A stretch of DNA of 64,000 bases, from contig NZ_CP197417.1 of assembly GCF_052161615.1 (NCBI RefSeq), forward strand, positions 1,302,001 through 1,366,000, written 5' to 3'. A model generated the notes under the pieces. The model saw only the letters and a program-made list of their open reading frames with translations. It ran no database searches and was not told where the DNA came from. Shown here piece after piece: positions 15,688 to 25,900 of this stretch (positions within the stretch are counted from its first letter, which is position 1; every line of letters begins with the position of its first letter). Position numbers and translations under genes: made by a program. This DNA is from Aeoliella sp052161615 (GTDB lineage Bacteria > Planctomycetota > Planctomycetia > Pirellulales > Lacipirellulaceae).

Positions 15688-16705
15688 TAATGATTTCTCC
15701 GTCATCACGTGCTGCGTAGCGATAGTACGCGACTAGGTTAATATCGCTCTGAATGCTCTGAACACTGCCATCACACAGCACGAAAAGTGTGGTGCCTGGG
15801 TGTTCGCTGCCGAACAAGTCGTTCCATCGGTTCACGCCGTCGTCTGGTGAACCGGCTCCGCCGTATTCGGCGGAGGGGGCAGGGGGATAGCTCGGCATGC
15901 TGGGATTGCTTGTCAGCAAGTTCAAGTTGGCAGTGCCAGCTGCGCGGATGAAACAGCTAGGGTAGTCGCCGTTATAGATCGAATCGTCTCTCCCCTCGGA
16001 GCCAAACTCAGACCGCGGCACCTGCTTCTCACCCGCCAAAAAGGTATTGCTGAGCCCATCGGTGATCCGCTTGAAACTGACTTCGTGAACCACCACAGCT
16101 TTACCATTCGCATCCCTCCGCCACTTGTTAAGGTGTGGAGTTACAATTGCGCCGCGAAAGTCGGGATAACGTGCTGGGTCTTCTGCACCCAGGCTAACTG
16201 CAGGTCCATCAGGATTAATACCGCCGGTGCAGCCAGCGTAGTCACCAGTCCGGCCTTCGATGGCATAGACGCCTACTCCCACACGTGCCATGCCTCCCTC
16301 GCCCTCTGCGGATCGGCGACTGGGGCAGTAAAATCCGCCCACGGCGACAGCCCGAGCCTGCCGGTTGGTAGCGTGGGTGTACCACTCGCCGAAATTCCAG
16401 AGGTCGTGCGCGCTTCCCTGTTCAAGGAACGGCATGATCAGCGCAAACCATGATGGATGCTTGTCGTAGTATCTTCCAGGTGGGAGGGCCTTAAACGTAT
16501 CGTGATAGTTTTGGCCAGCGAGTCCAATCTGCTTAAGGTTGTTAGTGCACTGAGTACGTCTAGCAGCTTCGCGTGCTGCTTGGACCGCAGGAAGTAGTAA
16601 CGCTACTAATATTCCGATGATGGCGATAACTACAAGCAATTCCACAAGTGTGAAGCCTGCAGAAACTGTGAGACTTCTAGTCTCGATGCGTTTCTGTTTT
16701 GACAC
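15671..16705 (-). CDS. DUF1559 pseudopilin-like protein
   Basis: A 344-residue protein with a type IV prepilin-type N-terminus: a basic leader, cleavage between G17 and F18, Glu at position 5 of the mature form (FTLVE) and a long hydrophobic helix running into LLPAVQAAREAARR. The DUF1559 body follows (CTNNLKQIGLAGQNYHD, GLSNTFLAGEK, and the C-terminal FVLCDGSVQSI). It starts with GTG at 16705 preceded by a strong AGGAGG. DUF1559 proteins are greatly expanded in planctomycetes and are thought to be surface fibre or pseudopilus components, possibly used in binding polysaccharide. It heads the minus-strand run that ends at 7590. Confidence 0.92.
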   Translation of the reverse strand: MSKQKRIETRSLTVSAGFTLVELLVVIAIIGILVALLLPAVQAAREAARRTQCTNNLKQIGLAGQNYHDTFKALPPGRYYDKHPSWFALIMPFLEQGSAHDLWNFGEWYTHATNRQARAVAVGGFYCPSRRSAEGEGGMARVGVGVYAIEGRTGDYAGCTGGINPDGPAVSLGAEDPARYPDFRGAIVTPHLNKWRRDANGKAVVVHEVSFKRITDGLSNTFLAGEKQVPRSEFGSEGRDDSIYNGDYPSCFIRAAGTANLNLLTSNPSMPSYPPAPSAEYGGAGSPDDGVNRWNDLFGSEHPGTTLFVLCDGSVQSIQSDINLVAYYRYAARDDGEIINDPAR

Positions 16706-16790
16706 CGTGCGCCTCCTAGATTAAGCGTTAGTAGAGATGAGAGGTGTGGGGACTAGACTACGCGTACGAAACAGGCGAAGGAGTTAATGG

Positions 16791-16876
16791 TGGCGACTGC
16801 CGTTCTATTGCTGCTGCGCGCCCAGCGATCGTGACACTATGTCGCGCCACTGGTTGCTACAGAACAGCAGTCGCCA
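16791..16876 (-). terminator. Long-loop inverted repeat downstream of the PEP-CTERM gene
   Basis: TGGCGACTGC[C]GTTCT at 16791-16806 matches the reverse complement of AGAAC[A]GCAGTCGCCA at 16861-16876 in 15 of 16 positions, with a 54-base loop. A smaller hairpin (GTTGC-GACTA-GCAAC) sits at 16881-16895. Both lie just after the stop of the leftward PEP-CTERM gene. They may end its transcript, but there is no T run. Confidence 0.3.
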
Positions 16877-16901
16877 TTTTGTTGCGACTAGCAACTCACT
16901 G

Positions 16902-19900
16902 TCACCGGCGTAGCGAGATGGCTGTGAGCGAGAAAGCTAGAAGGGACATGAGCATCGTGCTCGGCTCCGGAACGGAGGTGTTCGCTACAGCGGACAAGCT
17001 GCCGGTGTTGCCAAAATTAGACTTCCAGATTGTGTAGTCGGCGGCACCAATGGGGCCCGTGAGCGACGGGTCGCGATTGGGGAGTGCAGTATTGCCACCT
17101 AAGGAATCACGCCAAACGGTATAGTCTGCAAGGTTTACGAGCCCGTCATTGTTGTAGTCGCCAACCAGGGAGCCGGAGTTAGTGGCTTGCAGAATCAGTT
17201 GGGTGGCCGACATGGACAGGCTGAACATGCTTGCCGTTGCTTCACTCAGGGTAATTCCGACAGCACTCAGCGAGGACGCCGTGAGCAGCGTGAAGGATTC
17301 AGAGCCGGTGAGCGTAAAGCCTTCGGCCAGTTGCACATCAATGACAGTACCGTCGATATCTGCGGCACCTGTAACCAGCCAGGAGTCAAAAGCGAGATTT
17401 CCGGTGCCGGCAATATCGAAGTGGAGGGTGCCCGTGCTGGTGAGACTACCTCCAACGGTCGTGGATCCGGCAGTACCCAAGGTCCCATTGTTGATGATAC
17501 CGCCACCCGAAGTATTGTGGTTGATGTTTACCAGACCTCCGCCGGTGACGGTGATGTCATTGCCGTTCTGGGCGATCGTGTTGTTAAAGCTCAACTCCGA
17601 ATCCGCGGCGGCCGAGAACACGGCGTCGTCGGCTAGCTGTACGGCGACCTGGACCTGCGCCACTCCTTGCATAATCTCCACAGATGCACTTCCTGTGTCG
17701 GCGTCCAAAGTAACGGTCCCTGGACCCGCGAGGGCAAGTCCTCCGGAAGCGTCAAAGCGGATGCCTTTTACCGTCGTCGCTTGGTTGGTGAAGATGGTGT
17801 TACTAGCCGTCAGGTTGTTGCCAAAGACGGCAGTTTGAGTGTTGGCATTGGGGATGGCATTCAGATTCCAATTGGCGCCCACATGCCAATTGCCGGAGTT
17901 GCCGTTTGCCCATACCAGCTCCGATGGGCCACTGCCATCATGGAACACCGTGTATTCCAAGGTGTCGGGCGATTCGCCTGACATATTCATGAACAAGTCG
18001 CCAGCCGTGAATCCAGACTGAATGGTGCCGGCATTGACATTGAAGTCGGCAGACTCGGAGAGATCCATGGAGAAGTCACTTCCGAGTACCACCTTGACTG
18101 CAGTTACATTCAAGCTGCCACCCTGATTAATGGCCGATTGCCCGTTGGTAAGAATCGAGCCGTTAAGCGTGATTACGTTTTGGGCGGCCGTATTGGCAGA
18201 GAAATCACCGGGCAAGAAGTCAGGGGGGCCCAAGGCTACGAGGTTGATATCGCCATTGGCACCCGCTCCATCCACTCGGTTGTTAAGTGTATCGATGTCA
18301 CCGAGAGTCATACTTTTGGCCGTGATATACATCGGGAGACCGCCACCGGCACTACCTGATTTATCGCTGGAAATAATCTTTCCGATGTCGACGTGGCCGA
18401 AGGCGGTGATATCGATGGTTGCCTGCTGAGCGTCGTCGCGAGTTAAATCGATCTCGCCCACAGTGAAATTGCCTTGCGAGTTGACAACCAGCGTCATGCT
18501 GTCACCGCTTTGCTCGCCTAAGACGGTGATACCGTTGAGGATTCGGCCGGCGTTCGGATTCAAAACGCTGACATCGTTATCATTCATCTCCAAGGTGAAA
18601 AACCTGCGAGATTGGTTTCGACTACCGACGTAGGTATCGATTAAGCTCGTTTCGTCTGTAAACGTCAGTCCGCCGTTTCCAGTAAAATTAAAGGTGATGT
18701 TATTGCTCACAGAGGAGCCAAACGGATCGCTCAAGAACAGCTGCGAGTTGGAACCGATTATCAGCTCCTGCGGGATGGTATAAACATTGTTCGAAAGGGT
18801 GACACCCTGCGCCGCATGGGGATTGTTGATGCCGTCCCACACTTCCAGGCCGCTGACAACAATCTGTGCGTGGCTTGTGGAGGCTGCGATCGACCACGTA
18901 GCCACCGCGTAAAGGACCAGGGCCGATGCCCGCCGCGGGCCAGTCTGACAGAGTGTGAAGCGACGATTTCGCCAACCGAAGTAACCCAGGATTCCGGCTA
19001 GCAGCACGGCGACCGAGGAGGGTTCCGGCACTGTTACGAGCGTAAGCTGCGTAGAGCTGGCAACTAGCCGGAACATGCTCGCCGCCGAGCCTGAGAGCGT
19101 TAGACCTTCAGCGGACAGTGTGTCCGCAGTCAGCAAGACGAACTCTTGCCCAATTGCCGGCATGAACCCATCCGCCAGGTCCACGATCAGCGAGCCGCCA
19201 CCGATATCGGCCAGTCCCGCGATTGCAAAACTTGGAGCTTGGTCGTTACCAGAGATTTCAGCGACCAACGAGCCGACGCTTACCAAGTCGCCGCCAAAGT
19301 CTGTGGCACTCAAGGTCGATAGCGATCCTGTAACAAGGACGTTTCCGTTTATGACGGCATTGTTGAGATTCACTGTCCCATCGCCGGCGATGGTGAGCGT
19401 GTTGCCGTTTAGGTCCACAACATTGTTGACATCGAGCTGGGCGCCGCTAGCAGCTGTGAACACAGCATTGGACTGGACAGAGAGGGGAAGTTGGATTTGA
19501 TGGCTTCCTTGGAGAGCCTCAATCTCGGCATTGCCTGTAGCTGCTTCGAGCGTCAGAGTATCGACGCCACCGATAGCTACTGTGCTGGAGGTGTTGAACT
19601 GAACCTTCTTCACCGTCGTTGCTGAGTTCATGTAGATGGTTTGGGATTCCGTAATGGCCGATCCGAAGACCGCCGTTTGTGTCGATGAGCCAGGAGTGGA
19701 GGCTGGCGTCCAGTTACCATCGACTCGCCAGTTACCCGAAGCATTATTCGCCCATTCGAGCACGGGGGGGCCCACGCCGTCATGAAACACATTGAACAGC
19801 ACTTGGTCGGGCGTCTCTGATGACATGTTCATGAACGTGTCAGCTTGAGTGAAGCCCGGCTGCTCGCGACCCGTATTGACGGTGAACTCACCATTCTCTG

Positions 19901-20786
19901 AGAGGTCGAGGTCAAAGGTGTTGGCAAGAACCACCTTTGCGGCGGTGAGGCTCAAATTTCCACCGGGATTCGATGCTGCCGGAGAATTGTTGTTGATCGC
20001 GCCCTTGAGCGTTATCGAATTGACTGCCACAAAGTTGGAATTGAACTCGCCTGGCGAATAAGCAGGAGCACCAAGAGCTGTTAAGAGAATTTCGCCGCTA
20101 TCTCCTGAGCCATCTGGGCGGAACGAGCGGGCGTCGACGTTGCCCACCTCAATCGAACCGGCGGTTATGGTGATCGCACCTGCCGAACCACCGCCGGCTG
20201 AATAGTCCGTAGTGTTCATGCTACCGATGTTAACGTGTCCGGCCGCCACGATATCGATTTTGGAACTCTGTGCGTCTGATCGACGCACATCGACATTTCC
20301 GATGGTCACATCGCCTTGGCTTCTAACGATGAGAGCCATGGTGTCACCTGATAAACCGTCGTTTACCGTTGCGCCATGCATCACTTGGCCTGGCCCCGAA
20401 ATGGGGTTGGCATTCATGTTGAGCCTAAATTCACGTGTCGGCAGATTCCGTCCGCCCACGCCGGTGTCGATGATGCTTGTGCTGTCCGCGAAAGTCAGGC
20501 CGCCGGTTCCAGTAAAGTTGAACGTGATGGAGTTGCTCGGCCCAGCACCCATCGCCGTATCGCGGAGAAACAAAGTTGCTCCACTTCCGATGATTAACTC
20601 TTCGGGGATCGTGTAGGTGTTGTTAGCTAGTGTGACGATTCCGGGATGTGGGTTATTGACACCATCCCAGATTTCGTTGGATGAGATAAGCAACGCCCTT
20701 GCGGGATTGCCTAGCAGGCATCCGACAACAACGGAGCAAAATGCCATTAAGACGAGACCACGCCTAGTGCCACGCAGATCATTCAT
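16902..20786 (-). CDS. Giant fusion of two paralogous PEP-CTERM surface proteins with dockerin-like repeat
   Basis: About 1294 residues from the ATG at 20786 (GAGG upstream); an ATG at 20801 and an open frame to 20981 are alternatives. After a signal peptide (…RGLVLMAFCSVVVGCLLGNPARA), copy 1 contains adhesin-like repeats and ends in a full PEP-CTERM signal (VPEPSSVAVLLAGILGYFGW, RNRR) at 18957-19031. Without a stop, the frame continues into a second signal-peptide-like segment (18864-18935, RRASALVLYAVATWSIAAS…) and copy 2, which mirrors copy 1 from WDGINNPH onward. Copy 2 adds dockerin-like repeats (GDYNNDGLVNLADYTVWRD) and ends in the terminal VPEPSTMLMSLLAFSL signal. No ATG, GTG or TTG precedes the second signal peptide. 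It is presumably surface attached through an exosortase encoded elsewhere. Confidence 0.85.
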   Translation of the reverse strand: MNDLRGTRRGLVLMAFCSVVVGCLLGNPARALLISSNEIWDGVNNPHPGIVTLANNTYTIPEELIIGSGATLFLRDTAMGAGPSNSITFNFTGTGGLTFADSTSIIDTGVGGRNLPTREFRLNMNANPISGPGQVMHGATVNDGLSGDTMALIVRSQGDVTIGNVDVRRSDAQSSKIDIVAAGHVNIGSMNTTDYSAGGGSAGAITITAGSIEVGNVDARSFRPDGSGDSGEILLTALGAPAYSPGEFNSNFVAVNSITLKGAINNNSPAASNPGGNLSLTAAKVVLANTFDLDLSENGEFTVNTGREQPGFTQADTFMNMSSETPDQVLFNVFHDGVGPPVLEWANNASGNWRVDGNWTPASTPGSSTQTAVFGSAITESQTIYMNSATTVKKVQFNTSSTVAIGGVDTLTLEAATGNAEIEALQGSHQIQLPLSVQSNAVFTAASGAQLDVNNVVDLNGNTLTIAGDGTVNLNNAVINGNVLVTGSLSTLSATDFGGDLVSVGSLVAEISGNDQAPSFAIAGLADIGGGSLIVDLADGFMPAIGQEFVLLTADTLSAEGLTLSGSAASMFRLVASSTQLTLVTVPEPSSVAVLLAGILGYFGWRNRRFTLCQTGPRRASALVLYAVATWSIAASTSHAQIVVSGLEVWDGINNPHAAQGVTLSNNVYTIPQELIIGSNSQLFLSDPFGSSVSNNITFNFTGNGGLTFTDETSLIDTYVGSRNQSRRFFTLEMNDNDVSVLNPNAGRILNGITVLGEQSGDSMTLVVNSQGNFTVGEIDLTRDDAQQATIDITAFGHVDIGKIISSDKSGSAGGGLPMYITAKSMTLGDIDTLNNRVDGAGANGDINLVALGPPDFLPGDFSANTAAQNVITLNGSILTNGQSAINQGGSLNVTAVKVVLGSDFSMDLSESADFNVNAGTIQSGFTAGDLFMNMSGESPDTLEYTVFHDGSGPSELVWANGNSGNWHVGANWNLNAIPNANTQTAVFGNNLTASNTIFTNQATTVKGIRFDASGGLALAGPGTVTLDADTGSASVEIMQGVAQVQVAVQLADDAVFSAAADSELSFNNTIAQNGNDITVTGGGLVNINHNTSGGGIINNGTLGTAGSTTVGGSLTSTGTLHFDIAGTGNLAFDSWLVTGAADIDGTVIDVQLAEGFTLTGSESFTLLTASSLSAVGITLSEATASMFSLSMSATQLILQATNSGSLVGDYNNDGLVNLADYTVWRDSLGGNTALPNRDPSLTGPIGAADYTIWKSNFGNTGSLSAVANTSVPEPSTMLMSLLAFSLTAISLRR

Positions 20787-21482
20787 CCGCTTAGTCCTCA
20801 TGAGTAGATCAAAGAGAAGAAGAGATCGACACACTATCCCGCGTTCGGAATCGAAAACAGGAGGAGTCGCCGCCTTGGCGAACTGGGTCGCTAGTGTCAT
20901 GAACCGTAAGTCGCATTCTACTTGTGTTGCAATGCAATTCCAAAGATTAAGATGCCCAGGGTTGAGACACGTGGTTGCCAAGCTCGCTAGCTAAGACGGC
21001 TCATCGAGAATGCATCAGCGATTGAACAACACGTTTCATTCGCTCGAGGCGCTAGAAGTGCGTATAGGGTATAGTAAGCAACTTCATGGAGGCCGCATGC
21101 CACGTGTTGAGACACGCTCTAGACCCGGCTTTGGATCTTTTTCCCTGGAATTGAGGGTTCAATATCGCCGAAGTGATCGCCCGCCGTTGCTTGAGTTAAG
21201 ACTCTTGCTTAGACCGACTGGTACACAGGCCGTTCCGCGGAGTGCCACTGCACGTTGGCCGATCCTGGAAGCAATAGTGTTTCATTTCCACTAGCTATTG
21301 CCTCCGACTCGGAACGCGATGCCGAACTCAATGCGGCAAGCCGCTGTGCGGGTGAGCGTCGCGTGCCGCTTAGTTAGCCAAGAGCATGTGGCAACGCGGT
21401 TGGAGTAGCCCCGCTGATGAATCGAAGTCCATCGCGGAATGCGTGGCCGTTCTTGACGCACTCGCTGAATGAGGAGCACAGT
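20787..21482. other. Long spacer between the PEP-CTERM fusion gene and the DUF1501 gene
   Basis: No credible gene is seen. The stretch directly right of 20786 should contain the promoter and leader of the leftward PEP-CTERM gene. An 11-base direct repeat, GTTGAGACACG, occurs at 20961-20971 and 21106-21116, each near a CACGTG-like sequence. Its function is unknown, and 11-base repeats occur by chance in a window of this size. Confidence 0.4.
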
Positions 21483-22922
21483 TCAAGCGAGGATTTCGCG
21501 GATTACCCGCCGCGGTTCGACGCCTGTGAGACGGAAATCGAGCCCCTGACGGGAGAAGGTCAGTTGCTCGTGGTTAATACCGAGGCAATGCAACGCCGTG
21601 GCCAAGACGTCGTGAATGTGCACGGATGACTCCACGGGATGGAATCCAAACTCATCGGTAGCACCAAAAGTGATCCCGGGACGAATTCCCCCGCCTGCCA
21701 TCCACATGGAGAAGGCCTGGGGGTGATGGTCGCGGCCAAGTTTTCTTCCGAGTGCGAGATTCGCTTCAACCATTGGTGTCCGACCGAACTCGCCACCCCA
21801 GATCACAAGCGTCTCGTCGAGTAGCCCGCGTGCCTTTAAGTCCTTGATCAGAGCCGCGCTCGCCCGGTCGGTTTGCTCTGCATTGTCTCTCACATTGCCT
21901 TCGACATCCGAATGGGCATCCCATCCTTCATGGAAAATGCTAACGAAGCGAACGCCTCGTTCTACCATTCGCCTCGCTAGTAGACAGGCGCGGGCGAATG
22001 AGGGCTTACTGGGATCGCAGCCATACATCTCAAGTGTGGCAGCGCTCTCATTGGCCAAGTTTGTTAAGTTCGGCGCGGATACCTGGAGTTGAGCCGCCAT
22101 TTCGAACGAGGCAATTCGTGTCGCAATTTCAGGATCGCCAGTCTCTCGAAGACGGTGCCGATTCAGCGACTCAATGAGATGGTACGTATCCGCCTGTAGA
22201 CGCTCGTCCACACCCGCCGGATTCGAGAGATTGAGAATCGGATCGCCATTGGCTCTCAGTTGGACGCCCGACAGGCTCGTGGGCATAAAGCCGCTGGACC
22301 ACAGGGAGGCTCCTCCAGTAACGCCTCCAGCCGTGCTCATGACGACGTAAGAGGGCAGCTGGTTTGTTTCGGTACCCAAGCCGTAGAGCACCCACGATCC
22401 TAACGATGGCCTACCGGGCTGCGCGAATCCGGTGCTGAGAAAGATCTGGGCGGGGGCGTGATTGAATTGGTCAGTGTGTACTGCTCGCAATATACAGATG
22501 TCATCGACGACTTCTGCCAGATGGGGGAGGGCAGAGGAAAGCTCGCCTCCTGACTTCCCATTTTTCGCAAACTTGAATCGTGGTCCTAGCACCGCAGCAT
22601 CCGGCCGAATGAAGGCATAGCGCTGGTCGCCAATTACCGACGGCGGCAGCGACGTGCCTTCTAAGCGAGCTAGTTCCGGTTTGTAGTCGAATAACTCGAA
22701 TTGGCTCGGTGCCCCGGCCATGAAGAGATGAATTACGCGTTTAGCTTTTCCTGAAAAGTGCGGAAGGGGTCGCACTGCCGTTGTTTGTGGATGGGCCGTA
22801 GCTTTCGACGGGTTTCCGCCTGCAAGCAAACCGGCGAGCGCTGTGCTACCAAAGCCCAAACCGGCGTTGGTTAGAAACTGCCGCCTGCACAACTGCAAGC
22901 CTGGGTTTCGGGGATCACGCAT
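21483..22922 (-). CDS. DUF1501 domain protein (Tat-exported, sulfatase-like fold)
   Basis: A 479-residue protein with a twin-arginine-like leader (CRRQFLTNAGLGFGSTALAGLLAGG) followed by the DUF1501 body. Typical segments are VIHLFMAGAPSQFELFDYKP, VHTDQFNHAPAQIFLSTG, RFVSIFHEGWDAHSD and VIWGGEFGRTPMVE, near the C-terminus GRDHHPQAFSMWMAGGG. DUF1501 proteins share the alkaline-phosphatase fold and are nearly always coupled to DUF1549/DUF1553 cytochromes in planctomycetes. The gene starts 3 bases after the stop of its cytochrome partner. The pair is thought to act in the periplasm, with no proven reaction. Confidence 0.92.
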   Translation of the reverse strand: MRDPRNPGLQLCRRQFLTNAGLGFGSTALAGLLAGGNPSKATAHPQTTAVRPLPHFSGKAKRVIHLFMAGAPSQFELFDYKPELARLEGTSLPPSVIGDQRYAFIRPDAAVLGPRFKFAKNGKSGGELSSALPHLAEVVDDICILRAVHTDQFNHAPAQIFLSTGFAQPGRPSLGSWVLYGLGTETNQLPSYVVMSTAGGVTGGASLWSSGFMPTSLSGVQLRANGDPILNLSNPAGVDERLQADTYHLIESLNRHRLRETGDPEIATRIASFEMAAQLQVSAPNLTNLANESAATLEMYGCDPSKPSFARACLLARRMVERGVRFVSIFHEGWDAHSDVEGNVRDNAEQTDRASAALIKDLKARGLLDETLVIWGGEFGRTPMVEANLALGRKLGRDHHPQAFSMWMAGGGIRPGITFGATDEFGFHPVESSVHIHDVLATALHCLGINHEQLTFSRQGLDFRLTGVEPRRVIREILA

Positions 22923-22925
22923 ACT

Positions 22926-25900
22926 TTAGTTCCTCGTTAGAAACTCATCTAGGCTTAGCAGAGCACGAGCAAGAGTGGTCCACACAGCGACTTCAGATGC
23001 GTTCGCAGGTGCACCCGCTATCGCCGCGGTATTCAATGTTTCTTCGCTGATGCGCCGCCTCTGGGCCTCGATAAACTCGCAGATATCTCGCAATTCCGCA
23101 TCACTAGGGGGGCGAACAAGGACTCGGCGGAACGCGTAGTTGGCTCGTTCAGGATCGTCGCCACTTCGGTTTGCTACTCGCCGACCTAAGTGCTGAGCTG
23201 CTTCCAATATCATTGCGTCATTGAGCAGAGTCAGGGCTTGCATCGGTGTATTCGAAATCTGCCGGCGCGCAGTACAAAACTCTCCACTCGGTGAGTCAAA
23301 TATCTCATACATGGCAAAGGGTGCAACGCGCTTCTTGAAGGTGTAAAGGCTACGTCGATACCTGTCCTCGCCACTGCTTGCCTCCCACGTAAGATTTCCG
23401 AAGACCACTTCGGTCACACCTGACGGTTGCGGTGGTCGTACCCCCGGTCCTCCCATTTTGCTCGATAGGATACCTGAAGCATGCAGCGCCGCGTCACGAA
23501 CCAATTCGCCTGCTAGCCGTGGCCGCGCGGCTCGCGCAAGCCAGCGATTCTCCGGATCGCGCTCCAGATGCTCAACGGAGACCGCGCTCGATTGACGATA
23601 GGTAGCACTCATGACCATAAGCTTGTGCATATGTTTGAGCGACCAACCGCTATCGACAAACTCCACTGCGAGCCAGTCAAGCAACTCGGGATGCGATGGA
23701 GGATCCGCAAGGACTCCGAAGTCATCGACAGTTCGAACCACGCCGGCACCAAACAGCGCGGCCCACTGTCGATTTACCACCACCCGAGGCGTGATCGCGT
23801 TCTCGGGAGACACCAGCCAATACGCAAACCCCAAACGGGTGCGTGGCCAATGTTGATTGAACTTGTGCAGAACACGGGGAACTCCTGGTGTGACAGGATC
23901 CGTTGGCTGTAGGAATTCTCCTCGATTATGGATAAAAGTTGTGCGCGGAGCATTTGCGGGACGTTCCTGCATCACTAGGGAGGTTGCCCTTTCTGGCGGT
24001 TCGCGTAGCTCGAGCACTTCAGCCGCAGAGTCCTTTAGTTCGGGAGCTGTCAGAAGGAAGTATTCCCAAAGAGCGCGCATCTGCTCAGGAGTTGTTTTGT
24101 CAGGCGAGACTGCAAGAGCTTGTTCGACTTCGGGTGGTTGAGCGAGCGCCTTACCGGGATTAGGCGCGGAAGTGTAAGAGAAACGAAAGCGGCCCAACGT
24201 ACTGGCAAAATGCCGCCCGAAGCTAAGCGTAACTTCGACCGTAGTGGGACCTTGAATCGGTTCGGCTAGGTGGAATATTGCGGTGTGGCGTTTGCCCGAT
24301 CCCCCTTCGATGGACCAGCCGGTATGGGGGTCGTCGTCCACTGCTAACTGAGCAGACACCTCATGTTGGTACTTGTTTTTTGCGTAACTTTCCGTTGCCT
24401 TGGAAACGGTGACCGCAGAGCGGTTGACCTCAATCCTAAGGTCTCTAAGAAAGAAGTCACCTTTGGTTCCCTCGTAGTAGGTCATGCCGGGCCCGCCCCC
24501 AGGTAAACTCGGATGCGGTAAGGCTTCGAGGCGAAAAGCCGTGACGTCTGTGCTAGGGAGTTGATAGACGACAGTTATCACATCGTCCTTCGTGGTGTCG
24601 CCCGACGCGAGAACGGAGTCGTCGTCCAGGGCAGTTACAGTTGGCAACGTACTTTGCATTTCCTGAGGCGCGAGTCGCACCCAATCAACGCGCGCAGCCC
24701 TTTCGGCCACTAGCCAGCGATCAAACTCTCTTCGAGCCCGTAGTGCTGGGGAGGTGCCCTCGCTGTCGGTGGTTTGTGGCCATTTGTTGGGAAGTTCGTC
24801 AATTAATTGCTTCGCCCGAGCGAGATTCTGACGCACCTGCTCATCAAGCTGGGGGGCAGCCAATTCCATTTCGGGCTCGTCGGCGTTGTTGAGGAACGCC
24901 ATGATCTCGTAGTATTCGCGATGGGTGATGGGGTCGTACTTGTGGGTGTGGCATTGTGCACAACCCAGCGTGAGACCAAGCCAAGTAGTTCCCGTCGTCG
25001 CTACCCGATCGGTAATCGCTCGAAAGCGGTATTCGAGCGGGTCAATTCCTCCCTCCGCGTTGAGCATCGTATTCCTGTGGAAGCCGGTGGCAATCCGAGA
25101 TTCTTCACTGGCATCTGGAATTAGGTCACCCGCGATCTGATGGATGGTGAACTTGTCGAACGGCATATCTTGGTTCAGAGCATTGACTACCCAATCGCGG
25201 AATGCCCAAATGCTCCTAGGCTCATCCTTTTCGTAACCATTGGTGTCGGCGTAACGAGCCAGATCTAGCCAGTGCATTGCCCACTTCTCGCCGTACTCCG
25301 GTCTTGCGAGTAGCGAATCGACCTGCTCCTCGTAGGCGCGATCCATTCCTAGTCGTGCTACCTGTTCTTCGAAAGCTTGCACGTCTTTCGGCAGTGGGGG
25401 TAACCCGATCAGGTCGAGCCACAGGCGGCGGAGAAGCACGTCCGCCGAGGCAGCGGGCGAAGGCGATAAGTTGTTTACTTCCATGCGATGCAGCACGAAC
25501 TGGTCGATTGAAGACTTCGCCCACTCACTCCGGCGAACTTTTGGCAAGTCGCCTCGCCGCGGCGGGACGAGTGACCACAGTTCCATGTATTGAGCGCCTT
25601 CCTCAATCCATACCCGCAGCGTTTCAATCTCTTGCGGCTTGAGTACTTTGTGCGAACCGACCGGTGGCATTCGAAGGTCGATCTCTTGTGCGGTGATCCG
25701 TTGGTAGAACTCGCTTTGCTCCGCATCTCCCGGCACGATGACGCTCAAGCTGCTGTGTGGCTCATCAAGCCGAAGTTCCGTGGCTCGACTCTCTTCATCA
25801 GGTCCATGGCAAGCAAAGCACTTCGAAGAAAGTATCGGCCGGACATCTCTATTGAAGTCGAGGACCTCCTTAGCAGTCCCCTTCGAAGCCAACGGGGACA

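Noticed and set aside
17182..17838. 218-codon rightward frame rich in Ser, Val and Pro
   Set aside because: Antisense shadow of the PEP-CTERM fusion gene; the repetitive composition arises from its Thr/Gly/Asn-rich sense strand.
20961..21116. Pair of GTTGAGACACG direct repeats
   Set aside because: Only 11 bases and two copies; expected by chance many times in a window of this length, so it is only mentioned in the spacer entry.
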